Origin: Chrysomallon squamiferum
Lineage: Eukaryota > Mollusca > Gastropoda > Neomphalida > Peltospiridae
Reading direction: 5' to 3'
Assembly (NCBI GenBank): GCA_012295275.1
Contig: CM022672.1
Location: forward strand, 28,687,972 to 28,751,971
DNA length: 64,000 bases
The notes beneath the pieces are model-generated. The model was not told the origin of the DNA, searched no databases, and worked only from the letters and a program-made list of their open reading frames with translations. Positions 11,756 to 24,464 of the stretch are shown here, in pieces. Position 1 is the first letter of the stretch; every line of letters starts with the position of its first letter. Both the position numbers and the translations under genes were made by a program.

Positions 11756-12770
11756 TATTTCATTCATGGCAAAGTAAACTGTTGGAGAAATTCTGATCAC
11801 AGATAAGTCTGAGACTGAGAATTGGTTGCCATAGTAACAGTTTCTCTTCTGAAAATAAATTTACAATCCTGCGAATAATCCTACATTATTTGATGTATCT
11901 TTTATAATAATAAATATTGTAACTTTGTTAATGAAGTATATTTCATTTAGATGAAGTGTATTTAGCCGATATATCTCTAACAACATTTAGCCAATATATC
12001 TCTGTCTATAATAAAAGTGTATGTATCTTCACAGTAGAAAAACTGACACTGGTATAATTAAAATAGTAGTTTGAGTCAAGATAATTGTGGGAACAGATGA
12101 AACCTTTTCTTTTATTTATCCCAAATCATCTTAATGTGTTTCTTGTTTAATTAAAAGATAATTCATAATAATTATAAAATTTATTATCAAAAACAAATGT
12201 ATTTTTTCAACTCATGTTAGAAAACATAATACTGATTCAAACTAAAAAATGATAATTAAAATTCATATAAAAAATCAATGAGTAAAACAAACGTGCATCC
12301 TTCACAACTGCCAAACACATGCACACACATGAACATCCTACTGAAGGTTATATGTAATTTCCAGACCATCACAATCAGTGCTCAGGCTGAACAATGTAAT
12401 GATTCGTAAATATATTTTAAAATTACATATTTTATTAAGTGCATCTAAATGATCACAGACAAAAGATAATTATATTTTTTTTTTTTTGGTAGTTTTCCTT
12501 ATTTAAACCCACAGAACAAAACAATTAGAAAACTGTATTAAAATGTTTTTACAAATAAAATGTATAGTTTAAGTCTGTGAAAAAATCATATTAAGTCTCT
12601 AAGGACGCAGTGGAATCAAGCTGATCAAGCTAACCAGGACTGCTTCTTCAATAACTTGTAGTAGAAAGAGTTTTTCTTGTGACAGTAGTAAAGAGTGAAG
12701 AATGGTGTTCTTCTGTTAACACTCTGTGACATTCCAGTTGAAACGGGTTCTCTAGAGGATCAATTCTGTG
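11756..12770. other. Array intron, AT-rich
   Basis: This is 1.0 kb between the relic at 11755 and exon 19. Nothing recognisable apart from low-complexity A/T. Confidence 0.4.
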
Positions 12771-13011
12771 TTAATTTGATGGTTTAACCATGTCAGTCTG
12801 ACTGGTTTCAGATAAACCTTTCTTAATCAGATGGCGACACTTGTAAGCAATGTGTTGTGTAAGATTGTCTCGCCGGTTGAAGTTACTTCCACACACATTA
12901 CAAGTGTATCTACGCACATTCTCGTGCAGACTCTTCTTGTGGCGGTACAGGTTACTCTTGTGTGTGAAAGTTTTTCCACAATAATGACACTTCAGCTCAC
13001 ACAGCACTTTC
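12771..13011 (-). CDS. M zinc-finger terminal exon 19 (C2HC second finger)
   Basis: The acceptor is GTTTACATTACAG. The 79 residues have the shortest lead of the set (KVLCELK). Finger 1 is CHYC...H-x4-H, helix HKSNLYR. Finger 2 is CNVC, helix RRDNLTQ, ending H-IAYK-C. A 21-residue tail follows. Confidence 0.88.
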
Positions 13012-13580
13012 CTGTAATGTAAACAAAGTACCTTATACTTAAACCTTGATGTAAAGAGAAAGTATTAAAAGTCTGTTTAAAATTATAAGCATCATTTTAC
13101 AAAAGTTAAAAAGACAATACAAATTCCATTATTATAATCAATTTTAAAATTGTTTATTTTATACCAAATATCAGTTAATATATTTTTCATGCAATACATT
13201 TTACATACACACACACAGATACTTACACATGCATATATACACACACAAAGAAAAAACACTACGTTCTGTAAGTAATATTAATAATGTGATGTTTCTTTGC
13301 CACAATTAAGAACATGAACTTGTAATATACACAATTTTGCAGTGTGTGTACATGTTATTAACATTGTGAAGTGTTTTGATAACCATTTACTGATGTTTTC
13401 AGGTCTGCAGGAGAAGCTGTAAAGATTGCTGGTTTAATTAAACAGTGTAGATTCATGGCTTAAAAAGAAGTAACCAAACTAAAAAGATAAATGTTAACTG
13501 AAGAAATTTCAAATACAATTACAATTAATTTTAAAGAATAAAATAATTATAACAATAATAATGGTGTGTTTGCATGTTGC

Positions 13581-13618
<38 letters not shown>

Positions 13619-14285
13619 GCGACAAATAAAAGAAAGTTCATTCAAAGAGCTACTGCCACTAAAAATGACATGAAACCTCGAAGAATTAATATTAATATTC
13701 CTGAATAGTGTTTATCGTTACAGTCAAAGGACAGTTTCAAATTCCTAGACTAAACCTGAATCTGGTAATACAATGTTAGACATATTTGATTGTTTCAGTC
13801 ACCTGTTAAAAATATATGTTGTGTGATTTTAGTTATGAATGTTAACAACAGTAAGAACGATCTTCTTTTAAAGTTTTGGTTTCTAATTTTTATTTATTTT
13901 TAAATCCTATTTTTAACATTTTTACCATTATGAGAAAACGTAACAAGTTAGAGTTGATGTTTTATCTGAAATTCCTCTTTGAATTACTACTTTTGTTTTT
14001 TTAGATGTATTTAAAATTTCAGTAAATAAACCATGGCACAAAACTGAAACTCTGAAGATGATAATTATAAAATAAAAAATATTAACCTTTTATTATTTTA
14101 AACACAAACATAATGTACAAATTCTCAAGATGGAGAAATTTTATTTCTTCAAAGATTTTAATCAGAATGCCATTTGAAGTTAAGAGTTACATCTTTGCGC
14201 ATTGTCTAGGAAAAAAAGTAAAAGTAAAATGTCTGTAATTAAAATAAAAATTCTATAAACAGAGACAGTTTAACGTCATTGTCTT
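13012..14285. other. Array intron with (CA)n
   Basis: (CA)n at 13581-13616; no finger pattern on either strand. Confidence 0.4.
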
Positions 14286-14496
14286 TCATTTGATATTTCT
14301 GTGTCCATGTTGAATGATGTGACGTCTCAGGTAATCGGATCTTTTAAAACATTTGCCACAGCTCTGACATGTGTATACTACTTTGTCATGTAAACTTTTC
14401 CTGTGTCTGTTTAAATTACTAGGGTCTGTGAACACTTGACCACACTTGTCACAGATGTGAATTAGAGGGTGTTTGGCACGTTGCAACCTGCTCGTC
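14286..14496 (-). CDS. M zinc-finger terminal exon 18
   Basis: The acceptor is TTTTTCTTGCAG. The 69 residues begin TSRLQRAKHPLIH. Finger 1 is CDKC...H-x4-H, helix DPSNLNR. Finger 2 is CQSC...H-x3-H (HIIQH) or H-x5-H (HIIQHGH), helix RSDYLRR. The tail is RNIK. Confidence 0.88.
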
Positions 14497-15676
14497 CTGC
14501 AAGAAAAACGTAATTACATAAATACCTTTATAAAATTTCAATCAAAGGGCATTCTCACCAATAGGCAGTTAATTCACTGAACTGTGCTGGGAGTACACCT
14601 GAACTGCAGTAACACAGTTCTCATTATCATTCTACAAGTGGAGCCAGTGAGAACATCACTTGATTTTTTTTGTTACAAAATCAGGCTGTTAAATCTAGTT
14701 TCACAGAACATACAATATTCAGCTTAACTGTTTACAGCACTCAAATATTTTCATCACAAAACTGTTTATTTCCAGATATTAAAATGTTGTGTGTCTCTGT
14801 TTTAGTTGTGTATTTTATCAACAGTTGATAAAATTTACTACTATTAATATAAAAGATCCATCAACAACCAAAGAAAATTACATTTAAATTTTTTTAAATA
14901 TAACAAAATAATAATAATAATAATTTGCAATCTTCACATAACAGTAAGATTGTACAGCACAGCTAATCATTTCAACTGTGGTGAATCTTTTCCCACAGAG
15001 AAAGCTGTTTTTATGTACCTCTCTGGGCCCCACAGGCAACTTAAGTCACCTGACTATAACACTGATGTTATGCATATTTATAGCTGTCATAATTTCTTTA
15101 TTCATTCCATTTTTTACAAGAACAGAAAATATGAAAGCAGTCGAATATAAAATTATTTTTCTTGAAACAGACTAGGTTTAAGAATAAGTTGAGTAACATT
15201 TTAACTGATGTACAGTGTTTCATAAAAAGAATACATGGCACTGTAAAAGATACAATAACTAACATAACTGTATAAAAAGTGATTCAGTCACAACTTTTAA
15301 AAATCAATCAATTTTGCAAATAACTTTCAGTTATATACATAATCAGGTATTTGAACAATATTGCATTTTAAAATACAACATATTAACACTAACAATATCT
15401 TACACAAAACAAAAGAGTATAATTAAATAAAATCAATGTCACATTTAATTTATTCAGTTTTCAAAGTCCTGTTGATCATGAAACTTACAAAATGGAAAAT
15501 GTTATCTTTGCTTAATCAGTCTTTTCAAATATTGATTTGATTAAAGGCCCACTTTAACTATCACAGCAGAATCTGTTATATTTTACACAGACCATTTTAA
15601 CAGCAACAGAATGGTAAAATATTGCTTTCAGTGATTGTCCTGTCAACTTTCACTTTCATTCTTGAATATCCTATTT
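14497..15676. other. Array intron
   Basis: AT-rich; plus-strand frames near 14950-15175 carry no recognisable features. Confidence 0.35.
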
Positions 15677-15920
15677 CTACTTTCGTCTTTCTACACATAT
15701 CCTGCTATTTAAATGTGCCAGCAGATGACCTTTCTGAGCAAACTGTCTGTTACACAGAGAACATGAGTACTTGCGCACTCTCTGGTGAACAAATCGGTGA
15801 TGACGTCTCAGGTTGTTTTTGTCAGTGTAACTCTTGTTACACAGAGTACATGTAAAGTTGGTTCCACTAACAAGACTTGCTACTCCACTTAACTTCCTCA
15901 GTCTCACTTTGCCAAAATAC
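15677..15920 (-). CDS. M zinc-finger terminal exon 17 (C2HC-like second finger)
   Basis: The acceptor is TTTGTATCTTTCAG. The 80 residues begin YFGKVRLRKLSG. Finger 1 is CTLC...H-x4-H, helix DKNNLRR, followed by HRFVH. Finger 2 is CSLC with helix QKGHLLA, ending H-LNSRI-C. It is clearly related to the exon at 17527-17791 in both fingers. Confidence 0.87.
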
Positions 15921-16075
15921 CTGAAAGATACAAATGTTCAAAAAAAGTCTTAAAATTCAATTTCAGTGATCCAGATAGTTGAACAACCTTTGCAATTTGA
16001 GTTAAAATATACAGCAGAAGAATCCTTGGAAAGTTATGAATTCTACATATAAACAGCAAAATCTTTAGTGACATT

Positions 16076-16337
16076 TTAAACAGCAGAACTGCGTTTTGAG
16101 CATTTTGAGAAAATGGCATTCTGATGACCTTGGAGATGAGCTTTACGGCTGAATCTTCTACCACAATCCTGACACTGAAACTTTTTTATTTGTTTGTGCA
16201 CAGCTTCAATGTGCCGGCTAAGATTGTGCCACTCTGTGAATGTTTTGTTACAGATGTTACATATACAAGGTCTGTCCATTGTATTAGTTTTTACAATTTT
16301 AGCTTGCTTTTCAGCCTGACTTAATGCCATGAAATAT
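16076..16337 (-). CDS. M zinc-finger terminal exon 16
   Basis: The acceptor is TTTTTGTGTTTTCAG. The 86 residues begin YFMALSQAEKQAKIV. Finger 1 is CNIC...H-x4-H, helix EWHNLSR. Finger 2 is CQDC with helix RKAHLQG and a distant Cys as the only possible fourth ligand (HQNAIFSKC). The tail is SKRSSAV. Whether finger 2 folds is uncertain. Confidence 0.86.
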
Positions 16338-17526
16338 CTGAAAACACAAAAACATTCTATTAGAAAATTTTATTAACTTTTTTATTTTTTTTAAACTGAA
16401 GTGCTGTTAACATATTAACTGTTTTCAGTTCCAGTGATTCACATTTCTTTTTATCATCCTGGTTCAACTATAGTTTGATTTCAGACTGTATGTGAAATGA
16501 AATCACCACAAAAGGCAAAAGCTGTGATTAGAACTATTGTTTCCTTTATAAATTACAGTGAAGACAACAGACTCTGTTCTTTGTGTTACACCAAGACAGA
16601 ATAAGAGAACAGAGCAGGTAAATATGAGATAATTTTTTCTATAGAACTGTAACTTTGTCGGTACGATTAATACAACTTTATTTGTGCTTAAACTTAATTT
16701 ACAAAATATGCCTAACTGTTATTAGAGATCAAACAACTAAAAATGTTTATTTTAAAAAATGTTTCTCAAAATTACTGCCTCTGTAACACAATCCCTGGAT
16801 GAGATTTTAATTTTTAAAGAACCAGAGATTATAGACTGAGTATCAAGAGTTAAAACCTCTGATTTGCTGTCATTGAACATGATCATTTGCATACAGATTT
16901 TAATTATCAGGCATATATTATAATATATTAGCTTTCATAAAAAAGCCACTTTCATTTAAATTTCTGTGTCAAAGACGACAACAAAAAAAACAAAAATGAA
17001 CTCTGAATGCATGAAAAGTATCCATTATTACAATGAAGATTTTTAATTTAAAAACAAAATAGGTTTCTTTATGGTAATAAAAAATGGTTAAATACATACA
17101 GACAGATAATTAATGTAGATCACATGATTATAAATTTATTAATAAGATATACAAACTAAATTTTTACTGCTTATTTAAATTATTTCAAGGTCAATGAAAA
17201 AAACTAACAAAACATTACTAAATGATTAATGATACATTTGACACCAAAAATGTCTCTTTGATTGTATAAACATATGCAAACCTACTGACACTATTAATGT
17301 ACTTTTTATTGATTAGAAGCAAACATAAATTTGCTAAAAATCAGAATTAAATATATCAATCATTATTTTGTTCAACTTTATATTAATTAAAAGAGTTGTG
17401 TGTTGAGAATTAAATCACCCTTCATCTAATGAGAAAATTAAAAAAAGATAAAAAGAAATGTTTTCCTTCATTTTCTCGGTTAAAAACAAATTTCAGAAAG
17501 AACCATACAAGAAATCTCAGAGTGAA
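16338..17526. other. Array intron
   Basis: 1.2 kb of AT-rich sequence without finger patterns or clear repeats. Confidence 0.4.
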
Positions 17527-17791
17527 TCACATATTAGAGTAATAACCACAGGTATCTTTCTTTCTTTTCTTGTGTCTCAGTAGATGACCTTTCTGAGTAA
17601 ACTTCATCCCACAAACATTACAAATATATTTGCGAATCTGCTCATGAATAAAGCGGTGATGACGTATCAAGTTACTCCTATCTGTGTATCGTTTCTGACA
17701 GAGAGAACACTCAAATGGTGGCTGAATTACATTAGCTGTCAAGCTTGAAACTGAAGTAGTACTTGTCAAAGAAGGGAATCTGTTAACATAC
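17527..17791 (-). CDS. M zinc-finger terminal exon 15
   Basis: The acceptor is CTTTTGTCTTTCAG. The 87 residues begin YVNRFPSLTSTTSVSS. Finger 1 is CSLC...H-x4-H, helix DRSNLIR, followed by HRFIH. Finger 2 is CNVC with helix QKGHLLR but the final zinc ligand is displaced (HKKRKKDTC), so it is atypical. It belongs to a three-exon subfamily with the next two exons (Gln/Arg-Lys-Gly/Ala-His-Leu helix in finger 2). Confidence 0.87.
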
Positions 17792-18562
17792 CTGAAAGAC
17801 AAAAGTTATAACAGATTCGTAAACAGTTTTTGGACATGAAGTGGAATCAGTGAAGAGGTTAATGTTAAAACAGTTTAGTGAGTTCACATTAACTAAGAAC
17901 AACACTTGTTGCAGGAAAACATTGCAAAAACAAAGAACAGAACTCCCAAACATGCTGAAAATATTTTAATTATAACTGATGTTTCATTAAAAATAATGGA
18001 ATTTTCATTGGATAGATCTTATGTAGACTAACAGTAATCATAACATTGTGATGCTTTATTTATTTTTGTCATAATTTTAAAAGAATTGTATCATTGGATA
18101 TGCAAACACTGGTAAACATGTGTTATCTACTTTCAAACAAAAACCTGTATTAAACAGATTTATAAGTTAACTGTTATTTCAGTATGTCCTTGGAAAAATT
18201 ACTGCAACTACTTAAATGCAGACATATAATCAGCAAGTGTAAAAAATGTCAAAACTTAAAAATCAACTCAAATGATTCACTATAGTGCATTTAATGATAC
18301 AACATAATTCAACCATTTTTCTTTTATTTGTTTAATTGACATAAATTTAGTTTAGATATGAGAAAGTAACTGATTTTTTCACTTTTTTCTGAAGACTGGC
18401 ACAAACATTCTGGTTTCTGTTAACTATAAACATTCTATCTCTAGTAATCCAGTCAGCAGAACAAGTATCCATTTAAAGATGAATTTTATGTGGAAAATTC
18501 TTAAGGAACTATATCCATTACTACTGCGTGCCTTCTCACACTCAGTCCACAACAAACATTCC

Positions 18563-18809
18563 TCAGTGTAGCGTTTTACTGAGGGCATGAAGTCGCATGT
18601 GTGCATGTAAGTTGTCCTTTCTGTTAAACATACTGCCACATATGGAACACATGTGCTTAACAACCTTTTGATGCAAGCTTTTCTTGTGCCTGGACAAATT
18701 ATTTGGTAGTGAAAACCGTTGACTGCATATATCACAGACAAAAGCACGCTTCAATTGTCCTATATGAGAATTGATGGGTTTTCCCCTTGCTTTCTTAAGA
18801 ATGATCCCT
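18563..18809 (-). CDS. M zinc-finger terminal exon 14
   Basis: The acceptor is TTTCTTTTTCAG. The 81 residues start with a basic lead (GIILKKARGKPINS). Finger 1 is CDIC...H-x4-H, helix LPNNLSR. Finger 2 is CSIC...H-x3-H, helix RKDNLHA. The tail is ALSKTLH. Confidence 0.88.
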
Positions 18810-19373
18810 CTGAAAAAGAAATGATGGATTTTGTAACAAACTGAATGTTATTCATGTAAAATAACAACAACTCATATTCCTTACCCGTAGTAAAAAATCC
18901 TTTACAATTTTAACAAAAATTACTTTCCAGCATGATGAAAACTGATGACATTTTTTGTTAACACCTTACAAGAAACAGCAATCATCAAATATATGATGTA
19001 AAAAATAAAATGTAAATCAACTTTATTTTTAATAAAACTGTGAGATGTATGTTTTTAAAATAATGGTTGTCTGCATTCTAATATGTTCTGTTTTGTTACT
19101 CTGTAGTATATTTTACATGCTTCCAAAAAACAATCACGTTAATTATTGACAATGAAGTGGAAATACAGTATATAAAAAATCAATTTTATTTCTAAACACA
19201 TGGCAATTTATTGCCTTTCATATCATTTAGACTACAAGATTAACTGCAGCACAGTTAATAAAAGACAATCTTTTAAAAATAAAATATTGATTATTTGGAA
19301 CATTTTGAATAACTTAAAACCATCCTCATCACAGTTGGAGCCACCCAAAACCAAATATTACCAACATGGGTAT

Positions 19374-19608
19374 CTACTGCTTTAAATGAATGTCAAAGTG
19401 TTTTTTTAAATTGTCTTTTCTGTTGTAGTGTTTACCACAGACTGCACAAGTGAACTTCACCACTGACTCATGTACTGTCATTTTATGTCTGTGGAGGTTT
19501 TTTGAGTAAGAAAATTCTTTATGACAAATTTCACAAAAGAAAGTTCTTTTAGGTCTCAGTGAATTGAAGTCTTCAGTTGTAAGTCCCAAATTCCTTAATC
19601 CACTTAAT
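19374..19608 (-). CDS. M zinc-finger terminal exon 13
   Basis: The acceptor is ATTTCTTCTTTCAG. The 77 residues begin LSGLRNLGLTTEDF. Finger 1 is CEIC...H-x4-H, helix YSKNLHR. Finger 2 is CAVC...H-x3-H, helix RKDNLKK. The tail is LKQ. Confidence 0.88.
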
Positions 19609-20427
19609 CTGAAAGAAGAAATAATGGGATCAGTTAGAAGTAATTGGGTCAGATGATTAGGAATGGAATGGTTTTCAAACAAGAAAAGTGTATTTCATGT
19701 ACAGACTGAGTACAGTTTGTCAGTCAATGAAGTTTTAACAAACAGCTTAATTTAACTTTATAGTCTGAACTGCAGTTGTCAGTGTATAAATAGAATGCAC
19801 TGGTAACGTGTCATCATAAAAGTGAGTGTGGGTTAATTTAACACAGGTTCTATTTTTTGCCACCTCAGCACTGAAGTCTGTACAGTGCATCCATGTGATC
19901 AGAGAAAACTAATATCTTTCATTCTTAAACCACCAATATACATTTCTTACTATATCTAAGTTATTTACAACAAATACATACTGAATTTACCTCCATAAAA
20001 GTGAAATTTCTAGAAATCAATAAATCAATAAATAAAAGGGATTTAATTAAAATTTATTAAGCTTTAAAAAATGACAATAGGTAGATTTGTGTAAAACAAA
20101 CATTAATACACATAATTTTAAGAATAAAATGTAATACTTTTTTTTTTCTAAATTACTGAATTCAACCTTTAATATTTTATCCTTCATCATACACTGTTGT
20201 TGAATTTGTTTGAGTAACAAAGCATAAAAACACAAAGAGTGCTTTGAAATATTTCATAAATGATTTTTTTTTTTTTTACTTACAAATAAAGAAACAAACA
20301 GAAATAAGAATGTAAAATAAATAACAGTAATCTGAACAAATAAACAGTAAGGTTTTTATAACTGTATTTACAAATTAATATAATGAATGAGAAACACCAG
20401 TAATAAGAAGCGTGAACAAAATTTAAA

Positions 20428-20683
20428 TCACACACTGTTATTATGAACTAAGTTTTCAGGATGGCATGATTTAAGATGAGCTGTTAAATTATCTTTCCGA
20501 TTATACTGCTTTGAGCAGAAGGGACACTTGTATTTCAACACATTTTGATGCAAGGTCCTAAGATGTCTCATTAAACTTCTTTTATAAGCAAATTTCTGCC
20601 CACAAATTTGACACACACAGTCTTCCTCTCTTTGTACTGGAGGCCACTGTCTTGGCCGAGTGGTTAGTTCCAGACCAGGTCTT
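20428..20683 (-). CDS. M zinc-finger terminal exon 12
   Basis: The acceptor is CTTTGTTCTTTCAG. The 84 residues begin RPGLELTTRPRQW. Finger 1 is CQIC...H-x4-H, helix YKRSLMR. Finger 2 is CPFC...H-x4-H, helix RKDNLTA. The tail is PENLVHNNSV. It lies only about 120 bases below the 3' end of exon 11, the tightest spacing in the array. Confidence 0.88.
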
Positions 20684-20806
20684 CTGAAAGAACAAAGCAC
20701 TGAGTTGGTTAGATGGTCTGGTAACACAATGATCATAGTCCAGCTAAAATTTAACATTCACTGATCAAGTGTTTTAAATGTCATTAAGTAACATACTAGA
20801 CGTTCA

Positions 20807-21041
20807 TCACACCATCATGGAGCTGTGCGTTTTAAGATGTCTGTTCAGAGTGTCTCTTCTGTTGAAAGATTTCTTACAGACAGAACAGAGGAAACTGTAA
20901 ACACTCCCATGTACAGTCTTTTTATGCCTGGTCACATCATAAGAATAAACAAATTGTCTGTTGCAGATTTCACATTTAAATGGAAGACTTGAGTCTTGTG
21001 GACTCCGAGCTGAACACCTTGGATGATTGTTTCCCCTCATT
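20807..21041 (-). CDS. M zinc-finger terminal exon 11
   Basis: The acceptor is CTTTGTTTTTTCAG. The 77 residues begin MRGNNHPRCSARSPQD. Finger 1 is CEIC...H-x4-H, helix YSYDVTR, with Val at the core position. Finger 2 is CSVC...H-x3-H, helix RRDTLNR. The tail is SSMMV. Confidence 0.88.
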
Positions 21042-22149
21042 CTGAAAAAACAAAGGTTCACTCGATTTTGAAGACATCTTTTCTTTTGTTTTCCTTTATA
21101 GTGAACCCTTGAAATTAACAGTTCCAATTAACATTTCAACACATTCAACACATATGTAATTTAAAAATTATTTAACATACTTTTCAAATTTCTGTGTAAA
21201 TTTATTTATAACACATCTGAAAATGTAATATTTTTAATCACAATAAAACATTTTTTTTTATCATTATTATTCAAGTGAATTTGAAGGTGAGAAAAAGGAT
21301 TTTCTTAGTAAGCCCTATTTCTATACAGATATGTTATCTATGGCTGTTTATTAACAACTTGATTAGTTATTTCTGTCATGACATTAAAATTAATCATTAG
21401 TAAGATACACAGGGAACAAACTATTTTAAAATGTCTTTTGTATTTTATTTTATTTTGTTATTTCATTTTTTTTCCCCTCGGGCATAATACAGATCTCAGA
21501 ACAATTATCAGTATAAAGAAATAAAGATTATAAAATGAATGGCAAGAGAAATGCTGTCATATGCATTATAATAAAACAACACACATGCAACAGCAAATAA
21601 GAATATTTATTAATCAATTTTTGTAACTGTTGCTATTTTCAAGTTTACTAAGGTTACAAATTAAGTACTGTATAAAGAAAGAAAACCTAAAAGTGCATAT
21701 ATATAAATGCTTATCAATTAATGTTTTGTTTCTCATGCTGTAGATCAATGTGAATTTGCAGTGCAATTTGATAAAATCAGCTGAATGAATCTGTTAGTGC
21801 TGTATGTTTGCAGCAATAGACCAAGATGAATCTTGGTTTCAGTAGTGACTGTATTTACAAGAATTCACAAAGTGTGGTATCATATTACCATTTCAAAGTA
21901 TAAACATTCAAACTGTAACAAGTCTCTAACAAAGAATAAACATAAAGAATAGTAAATTTACAAACTGTTGACAATTATTCAAAGAACAATGCCTCAGTCT
22001 ATTAACAAATTACACATAATGTATTTCAAAATTATCGTAGTAAATAATCTCAAATACTGTAATTTTGTTTGTTTAATATTAAGATACAAAGTCAGATTAA
22101 CCAAGACATGTTTTTGTTGCAGCTAATCCACAACACTATCTGAGCTTGC
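21042..22149. other. Array intron
   Basis: AT-rich, T-runs at 21242-21260 and 21464-21475; no coding signal. Confidence 0.4.
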
Positions 22150-22388
22150 TTAAGTTAACATGACTGATGTGGTTTATGGTGGACATTAAGACATTGTGTG
22201 AGGTAATCCTTTCAAATGAAGTCACTGTCATATTTAGAACACTGGAATCTCAGAATGTGGATGAACGTATCTGGAGATGACATAAATCTGTGTGCCATAC
22301 AAACACAGAACAAGATACAGATATCCACTTTACTTTGATTTTTATTTGAATAAGATTTCATGGAATACCACACAATTGTCTGGCCTGT
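22150..22388 (-). pseudogene. Relic zinc-finger exon with intact acceptor
   Basis: TTTTTATGTTTCAG precedes 22388 and the first codons are in phase (QARQLCGIP) before a stop. A second finger is still legible in another frame as FQCSKYDSDF, stop, KDYLTQCLNVHH. It therefore shows Cys-to-Tyr in the second Cys, a stop where an Arg is expected before KD, and Cys where His is expected. This is a dead array member with its splice site left. Confidence 0.65.
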
Positions 22389-22826
22389 CTGAAACATAAA
22401 AAGAAAAAAGGCTTGAAATGTTTTCTAAATGTAGACATTTCTTGGATGATTCATTCAACAGTCTTCATTATTTTTGAGTTAATTTTGAGTTAACATCTTT
22501 CAGACATGCCAATATTCAAAGAAATATTAACATAAAAATTTACAACAACACAATTTGTTTTGGTATTAACTGCAATTGCAGATTAAATACTTCAGTATCA
22601 AATCACATATAATTTACCTTTACACATGACAAGGCTGTGGATTACTTCTAAATAACAGGTATAATTCTTTAGTAGGTACTGAAGAAGGAAAAGTTCCTAA
22701 AGTATCCTGTAACATTACTACAGAATGCTTGGCAAAGAATATTTTAAGTGAGGAAAATAAATATTTAAATTCAAGTAACATAAAATAAGTCTGCTTGTTA
22801 CATACTGCTAAATCTGAGATTTCATA

Positions 22827-23040
22827 CTATGAGGGATGTTGGCACTTCATGTGGAATTGAAGGTTATCTTTTCTAGTATAGGATTTTCCACAAACAGGAC
22901 ATTTGTACCGTGTTGCTCTGATATGTACAGTCTGTTCATGTCTGTGAAGATCATGTTGACGACCAAATACTGCAGAACAGAACTGACACAGTAAAAAAGA
23001 TGTAGATCTACTTCTTGTTGGTCTTCGTTTCCAAATTTGT
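22827..23040 (-). CDS. M zinc-finger terminal exon 10
   Basis: The acceptor is CTTTTGATTTCAG. The 70 residues start with an Arg/Ser/Thr-rich lead (QIWKRRPTRSRSTS). Finger 1 is CQFC...H-x4-H, helix RQHDLHR. Finger 2 is CPVC...H-x4-H, helix RKDNLQF. It ends PS after the last His. The coding frame has no useful ATG, and a longer ATG-started frame on the same strand is a shadow. Confidence 0.88.
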
Positions 23041-23497
23041 CTGAAATCAAAAGTAACAACTTGGATGACAAATATACCAGCCCTGTCCAGTGTTAGATTC
23101 TTTTCACTAAACCAAATACAATAAACATTTTACTTTCTTCTGACAGGGCATCGATAAATTACCTTTAAGTGCATCATTTCAGACTGTTTGAGATCCAAAT
23201 GGACTATTTCAACTGTTACAGTCTAAGATTATGAAAAGCAAACAACTAAAACTTTGTTATGGTTGTAAGGAATTCCAGTAAGTGAATACCCCATGAAAAC
23301 TGCACCAACATTGTAGTATGTATTTTATTGTTAATATCAGATTGTTTGATATCACTGCACACACAGCACACAAACATCTCACCAATTAAAACTTTGGAAT
23401 TTACATTCACAGTTGTATTTCCTAATGATTTGAAGAAAAGCAGTCCAGTTCTGACTCAAAATAAAGACAGTAATGAATCTGTTTTTACTGAGGTAGA

Positions 23498-23684
23498 TCA
23501 GTGGCGTAACTTCATGTGGTGTAGCATACTATCCTTTCTAGTAAAGAATTTCCCACAAACTGAACATTTATACTTGGTGGCTCTGATATGCACTGTCCTT
23601 TCATGTCTAAGAAGATCATGACGTCGAGAAAATACTGCATTACAATACTGACAACATCCTGCTGCATTTCTCTTTCTGTGCTGT
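23498..23684 (-). CDS. M zinc-finger terminal exon 9
   Basis: The acceptor is CATTTTGCTTTCAG. The 61 residues are the shortest of the intact set, starting QHRKRNAAG. Finger 1 is CQYC...H-x4-H, helix RRHDLLR. Finger 2 is CSVC...H-x4-H, helix RKDSMLH, and the stop follows the final His directly. AATAAA (minus sense of 23323-23328) lies about 170 bases downstream. It is a sister of the next exon (both VF-x-R-x-HDL, then VHIRAT before finger 2). Confidence 0.9.
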
Positions 23685-24433
23685 CTGAAAGCAAAATGAA
23701 CAATTTTCATTCTTCACAACACATTCAAAATTTGTTGTTTAATTTTCCACGTTTTATTATTATAAATATATATTTTTATACAAATTACCAAAATTGTTTG
23801 AGAGCAACTGAATTGTGATTGCTAAAAAAATCACAAAGAAACATTTGTTAAACTCAAATTGATTTTATTTCATCTATATTATTAATAAATTATGACAGAA
23901 ATTAACCACGCAGGCATTCATTCTTTCTCAGTATATAAACTGTTCTTACTGTAATATAAACAATTTCACTAATAATAAATTTAAAAAACCAAATTCCTTT
24001 CATATGTATATGAAGTCTTCTTCCAAATAACCAAAATCACTGGTAAAATATGTCACTGTCTATTCTGTTAGTTATCAGCACTCTCCTGTTTACTTGTTTT
24101 TGTTGCACAGGGTATTTGCAAAATGCTAGACATAAACTTCAATTATGTCACTTTTGTTTTAATACGAATAAAATCAATTTGTGGTGACTCATAGACATGA
24201 AAACTTTTATCAGCTATAGGTTATTTCTCCTCACATTTGGTTGTTACAAATTTTTTTTTTTTTATGATGTCTGCTGTTAAGACTGCAAACCAATTTGCAA
24301 CATATAAGTTCTAAAATAACCATCACAGCAGACAGCATTTTACTAAAAAACGTAAATGTTTCTGTTTAAATGAATGTCCATTCACTTTACTTCTAATTAG
24401 TTCTTTTTAATTAAGCATTTATTTTTTTTGTCA

Positions 24434-24464
<31 letters not shown>

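Noticed and set aside
18424-18747. 107-codon minus frame
   Set aside because: Shadow of finger exon 18563-18809 in a different frame.
22847-23071. 74-codon ATG-started minus frame
   Set aside because: It overlaps the real finger exon 22827-23040 in another frame; the finger frame has the correct acceptor phase and zinc ligands.
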